A program made the position numbers and the translations under genes. 64,000 nt of DNA from Mycogone perniciosa (taxonomy: Eukaryota; Ascomycota; Sordariomycetes; Hypocreales; Hypocreaceae), in contig JAOALB010000041.1 in assembly GCA_025331125.1 (NCBI GenBank), positions 186,001 through 250,000 of the forward strand. Direction: 5' to 3'. Under the pieces are notes generated by a model. It worked only from the letters and a program-made list of their open reading frames with translations. It was not told where the DNA came from and made no database searches. Position 1 is the first letter of the stretch. Every line of letters begins with the position of its first letter. This document shows, piece after piece, positions 59,618-64,000 of this stretch.

Positions 59618-62600
59618 TTAAAACAATCGAATCCTGGCCGTGGCAGTGGCGGTCGAAGTTGTCGCATCCGGGTCAACGTAGCCTGGTCTACCCGTTCCGG
59701 TTTGGGTAGTGCCATTGGTATTATTATTGTTTTGGTCGTTAGATTGGACTAGGCCAGGAGCAAAGGACAAACCTGAGAGTTGCTTGGCTATATTCTGTGG
59801 AACCGATTTAGGAACATACACCGGACCGACGAGAAGGCCTACGAAGACAACAAGCAAGACGAAATAAAGGATCGCAAAGCGTATAACACGTCTTCGTCTC
59901 AACTTTGACTGTTTCAATGAATAAATGGGTGGTCGGATTTGACGGCTGGGAACAAGTAAGCAAGTGTTTATGGCACAATAACATGGGCGGGCGAAGTAAC
60001 ATACCTTGGCAACAGCCAGAAAAGCATCATTGAATGTAGCGTGTCAACCTTTGGAATCAGAATGACTGGCAGCATAAAGAACAAAAGCCAGTGTCCGAGA
60101 ATAAAGTCGGCCGCAAACATGCTGAGTTCGGTAATCTTACACAACAACTCGCGAGCGGGTTGTGAAACTGAATGCCACCCCATGGAATACCATTTGCCAG
60201 TCCAGAAGGCAATGTTGGATTGATCAGTCTTGAATTCTCGTGTCAAGGCCAACGACACGATTAGTTTCATCAAGAACCTTTGAAGGGTAACAACAGCAAT
60301 CATGCCTGATAAAGTTCGGGCGAAGTTGAAACCTTCCAGAAGGAACATGGCCTCAAAGAAAACAAGGAGGAAGATGACCGCGCAAGCATGGGCAATGGCA
60401 GCTAAGACACTGCCAAATTTCTTGCAACACATGCTAAGAAGTGGTCCCATGCAGCAAGCCATGGCAAACATCACAGCCAAAACCCCAGCATTGATAGCAA
60501 CAGGTGCAAAAGCAACAATGAGCACACGCAGGAGAGCAGAAGTGGGTGCAACGGTTGGCCTGTTGTTATTGCTGTCGGGTGTTTGATTGTCTCGAATAAC
60601 ACCGGTTTGTGCGTTCATGAACATATAGGGAATAACTGTGACGACAGCAAGCAACAGGGGCGTAAGGATCTCAGTGAAGAAAATATTGGTGATGGCCGCC
60701 CGAGGAACATCAGCAGACATTTTAGCGGATGAATCGCCAAGGTTTTTACGTTTGTAACCTGTGATTCGAGTACGGGACAAACGGCAAAAAGCAATCCAGG
60801 ACGAGGCATGAGAGCGTGAATTGCCACGTGAGAGCCAGCGAAGAAAGTCCCGATAGTCGATGAAGAAGTCATTCCATGCAAACTGGTGAGGGTTGTAGAG
60901 GAAGGGTGAAATGGTAAGTCCAAACAATGTGATCCAGAAATAGGTGAGTGCAGCTTGCCAGGCAGTGACACTGGCGAAAAACAACATCAACAAAAGTCTG
61001 GAGCCAAAGTAAATAGACGGGCCAGCAAACCGGGAATATAGGACGCCAAAGGGAATACGGGCAGTGGCAAAACCACGACCAGTTCCGATATAACGTGCAC
61101 CACCAAACGAAATATCCTGCTGCACAGAGTTCGCGTAAATCTGAGTCACGAATACTTCGAAAAACGGGGAGAGCGAGAAGAACTGTTTCAGGAATCGGGT
61201 CAGTGCGCGCCATATGCCACGTTCCGTCAACTCTTGCACAATCAGAGGGACGAAAGACAAGAAGAAGACGAAGAAGATGGACAAGACACTGCGTTGTACC
61301 CAATCCATCAAAGCGTCTGTGTTTGCACAACCTGTCGGGAAAAGAGGATCTGTGATAGGAACGTCCCGGTTGTAATCGCATCTGATTGTCTCATGTCGAA
61401 GAGCTCCGATATGCATGAGGGTTATCATAAACATTTGGACTGACAACATGATGAACATGTTGTTGACGTGGAACCCTGCGTGTGCATAGTAAAAGGAAAG
61501 GAAGCGATCAAGAGGAAGTTGGGTGCCAAGGTAGTAGTATTCGCGAGAGAGCAATTGCTCGCCCATACCAGTTCCGATTTTGGTTGTGAAGTTCAGAATC
61601 GAACCAAAGCCAAGATCACGGCCTTTGCCACACTGGTAGTACTCGCAGTGCTTGATACGACCACCTCGAAGCATGGCGGTCATTCCAGCAAAAATGTCTT
61701 CGTTCAGGTGCAGGCCTTTCTGAGCCTTGGAAACTCCACCGCGTGTTGTCATAAAGATACCATTGAGGAAGTCAGGATGGCCATAATGAAGTTTGCCTCC
61801 GATTTGAGCCATAGTACGTGCAAAGAGTGTACCAAACGTTTGTTCCTTTCCAGCGGCAACATCACCGAGGATACCGATATTCTCCGAGAAAATGTATTCA
61901 CGGGCACCAAGAATAGCAACCGGAGCAGGAGTATTATTCTTAACGCCGGGAGTATATGGTGAAGCATTTTCCATCTTCATTTCCTCAAACTCAGCAAGAA
62001 CGCTGCGGATCTTGAGACACTCTTCCAAATAATTATCCTGATTGGCGTCGATGAGCTGGATATATTCACCGCGGTAGAAGATCAAGGAGTGATTTTGGTT
62101 ATCGGATTTGCCATCGCCCAGGACAGGATTACCGGAAAGTTGGATTCTAAACTTTGGACGTCTCATGCCGTTCTCCATAATTTCCGAATGACCGTCGATC
62201 AGAGCAGAGTACAGGCGGGGTTCTTCGCCTTCAGCTACAGGCGGCTCCTCGTCCAAGTATGCAATCTGGAGATCTGGATAAGCGCGAAGTAGGAATTCCG
62301 CGTTTTCCATTTCCTCTTTTTTGAACTTAGAATATCGCTGCATAGATACGACAAGCTTGAATTTACGGCGAGCCATGCGTTCCAGTTCGCGTTCCAGTTT
62401 ATCTGTGTTACCACCAAACATTTGGACGACTTCAGGATTCTCAACTCTGTATAGGAGTTTGATCGCGCGGCTGTAGTTCATGAAACCGGAAATTGTGCGA
62501 TACAAAGTCTGTGAACGTAGTGAAGCCCAGATTCGTGTTCTAAGTGTATATTCCGGGGCCGATGACTTAAACCCGATGCAGTAAAAGGGAAGATCGTCAA

Positions 62601-64000
62601 TCTTGCTCTTTGCAGTGTCCTTCTCACTCTTCTCATAATCACCGTTCATCTGCGAAGTTTCATCCGCAAGAATCTTCGTATCCTTCACGAAACAATCCCA
62701 CTCATGGGGATGGAGTTGTTTCAAATACTCTAGAAGCGTGACTCTAGAGTATGGCTCGTCTTCACGAATAATTTCACGTAAAGAAAGAAGAATCTTTTCA
62801 CCGTAGTGAGGAATCATGACCGTGAATGTCGGCATGTTATCAACGGGCAGTGGTTCCGGAATAGGTGTAGACAAAGACTGAGCAAAGAAAGAGATTCGGC
62901 GTTCAGCTTCACTGTTGTTTGGGAAAAATTCAGTCTTGAACGAGTGATCTTCCTGGGAAACGAAAAAAGTCGGTGCACGTAAGGTTCGCTTGCCCTCTTG
63001 TTCAGAAGGAACCTGGTGATACAGAAGTTTCTGGACGTGGTCGATGGCCAAGAGATGTTCCCTGTACATTGAGATGACGATGGCGTTCCAGACCTGTGAG
63101 ATAAGAACCTTGGGTTTGTACTTGATTTCCATGTCGGTCGTGGCCAGAATTTTGGAATAAATGCGCTTCGGTAGACGGGAGAAAATATTCCTCCAGGGCG
63201 TCCAAATGGAAGAGCCAATGTAAAACGACCGGGCAATTGAGAAGATTGCGTTAAGAAGAACGTAAAAGAGGTATGTGTCGAGGAAAAAGAAAATCAAGTC
63301 CGTAAAGGTCATAAGACCCAGCAGAATATTAGGCTGGTTCTTGCAGAGGATGTCCTTGAGCAGATTATCGCCTTGGCATTGAATTTTCATGATCAAGAGA
63401 TATCTGATGGGATCACGGAATGACAGGGTCAGATAAACGTAGGACTCGCCAAATTTGGCTCCGAAGACCGTCAACCAAAGACCGTACGACATAGCCATAT
63501 CATTGAACGATAGCCTGGGCCAGCTGGCTGTAAAAGTCTGGCTGGCAACATACCGCCTTGAGTTTGATATCAAGTAGCTTCCAAACAGGCCACCAAGAGG
63601 CATGACGGAAAAGAATAGGTACGTGACAATAGCGATGATGAAATGAACAATGCCAATGGCGTAATCAATAGTAGAGTCTTTGTTTTTGTCACCAAAGAAA
63701 AAGATTTTGACACCTGGGCCAACGTTGATGACGAGGACAACGATAAGGAAAAGAAGCCTTTTGGTCAAATGCTGTGCACCAGCCCATCTTCGTGGAACAT
63801 ATGCCCATTCGGCCAAGGTAGCCAGGACCTGGATCAGGGATGCAATAGCGCCACCAAAACCGACGATGGAGAATTGCTTTGCTGCCGAGGGGGATTGGTT
63901 TCTCTCCTGTTCATACCCAGGGACCAGTAAAGTTGGGGCGTTGTGGGATGTGTAAAACCAGAACATTGTCAGGTGAATGATCCAGATGCGATTGAAGTTG
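59618..64000 (-). CDS. FKS1: Beta-1,3-glucan synthase catalytic subunit Fks1 (5' part outside the window)
   Basis: Exons: right edge (64000)-60005 and 59945-59618, a phase-2 junction. About 1,440 residues are visible of a family length near 1,900, so roughly the first 490 are missing. The large exon reads in from NFNRIWIIHLTMFWFYTSHNAP. The cytoplasmic GT48 domain is present (PTFTVMIPHYGEKILLSLREI, ENPEVVQMFGGNTDKLE, FMTTRGGVSKAQKGLHLNED, GKGRDLGFGSILNF), followed by the membrane spans of the C-terminal half (RYIGTGRGFATARIPFGVLY, PFLYNPHQFAWNDFFIDYRD). The last exon adds one more span and an Asn/Thr-rich tail. The enzyme makes wall beta-1,3-glucan and is the echinocandin target. Hot-spot residues differ from yeast: YLTLSFRDP, DTYLFY and DWVQRSVL (see findings). 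Confidence 0.95.

Noticed and set aside
1..64000. tRNA genes, CRISPR arrays, transposon terminal repeats
   Set aside because: I scanned intergenic DNA for T-loop-like GGTTCRANYCC words on both strands and for spaced direct repeats, and found nothing convincing. The palindromic words are not evenly spaced and have no array structure.

Overview
The window is ordinary nuclear DNA of a filamentous ascomycete, most likely a hypocrealean Sordariomycete. The evidence is short GT-AG introns (about 43-100 nt) with CTAAC/CTGAC-type branch sites, single-copy housekeeping genes separated by 0.3-2 kb intergenic DNA, a white-collar photoreceptor, fungal cell-wall genes, and protein sequences that read like hypocrealean orthologues. 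The genus cannot be fixed by eye. I see 18 intact or plausibly intact genes, one probable pseudogene, and no tRNA, rRNA, CRISPR, transposon or recognisable biosynthetic cluster. Several gene models below were assembled by splicing exons by hand with frame checks.

Layout. 1-4107 holds no supportable gene. 4108-11513: a seven-TM-like DUF2434 membrane protein (-), COG5 (+), a gelsolin-repeat protein (+), a decayed GFA-type zinc protein (-) and an Rrt8/EI24-type membrane protein (+). 12577-16523: a large secreted, repeat-rich protein with a conserved C-terminal domain (+). 17039-21879: a secreted TAP-like alpha/beta hydrolase (-) and a monocarboxylate-type MFS transporter (-). 23341-26170: the chitin synthase activator Skt5/Chs4 (-). 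27986-38441: RPN12 (+), coatomer alpha (-) and UDP-glucose:glycoprotein glucosyltransferase (+). 39512-48356: white collar-1 (-) and importin Kap121/Pse1 (-). 49932-54064: Sds23 (+) and a NYN-domain protein (+). 54760-64000: a GH17 glucanase (-), the serine palmitoyltransferase subunit LCB1 (-) and the beta-1,3-glucan synthase FKS1 (-), which runs off the right edge.

Functional themes. Many genes belong to the secretory route and the wall it builds: COPI, COG and UGGT for ER/Golgi traffic and folding; Skt5, FKS1 and GH17 for chitin and glucan; LCB1 for sphingolipids. Apart from adjacency there is no sign of an operon-like unit. Intergenic DNA, but none of the exons I read, is peppered with short palindromes of the TACGGAGTA/TACTTCGTA type, including two identical 18-nt perfect palindromes.

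I did not find a clearly new biological system. The best leads are: natural substitutions in all three echinocandin hot spots of FKS1; the uncharacterised secreted repeat protein with an in-frame stop inside a 57-nt stretch; a DUF2434 gene whose conserved N-terminus has no ATG; a farnesylation box split by the last intron of SKT5; and the palindrome family.
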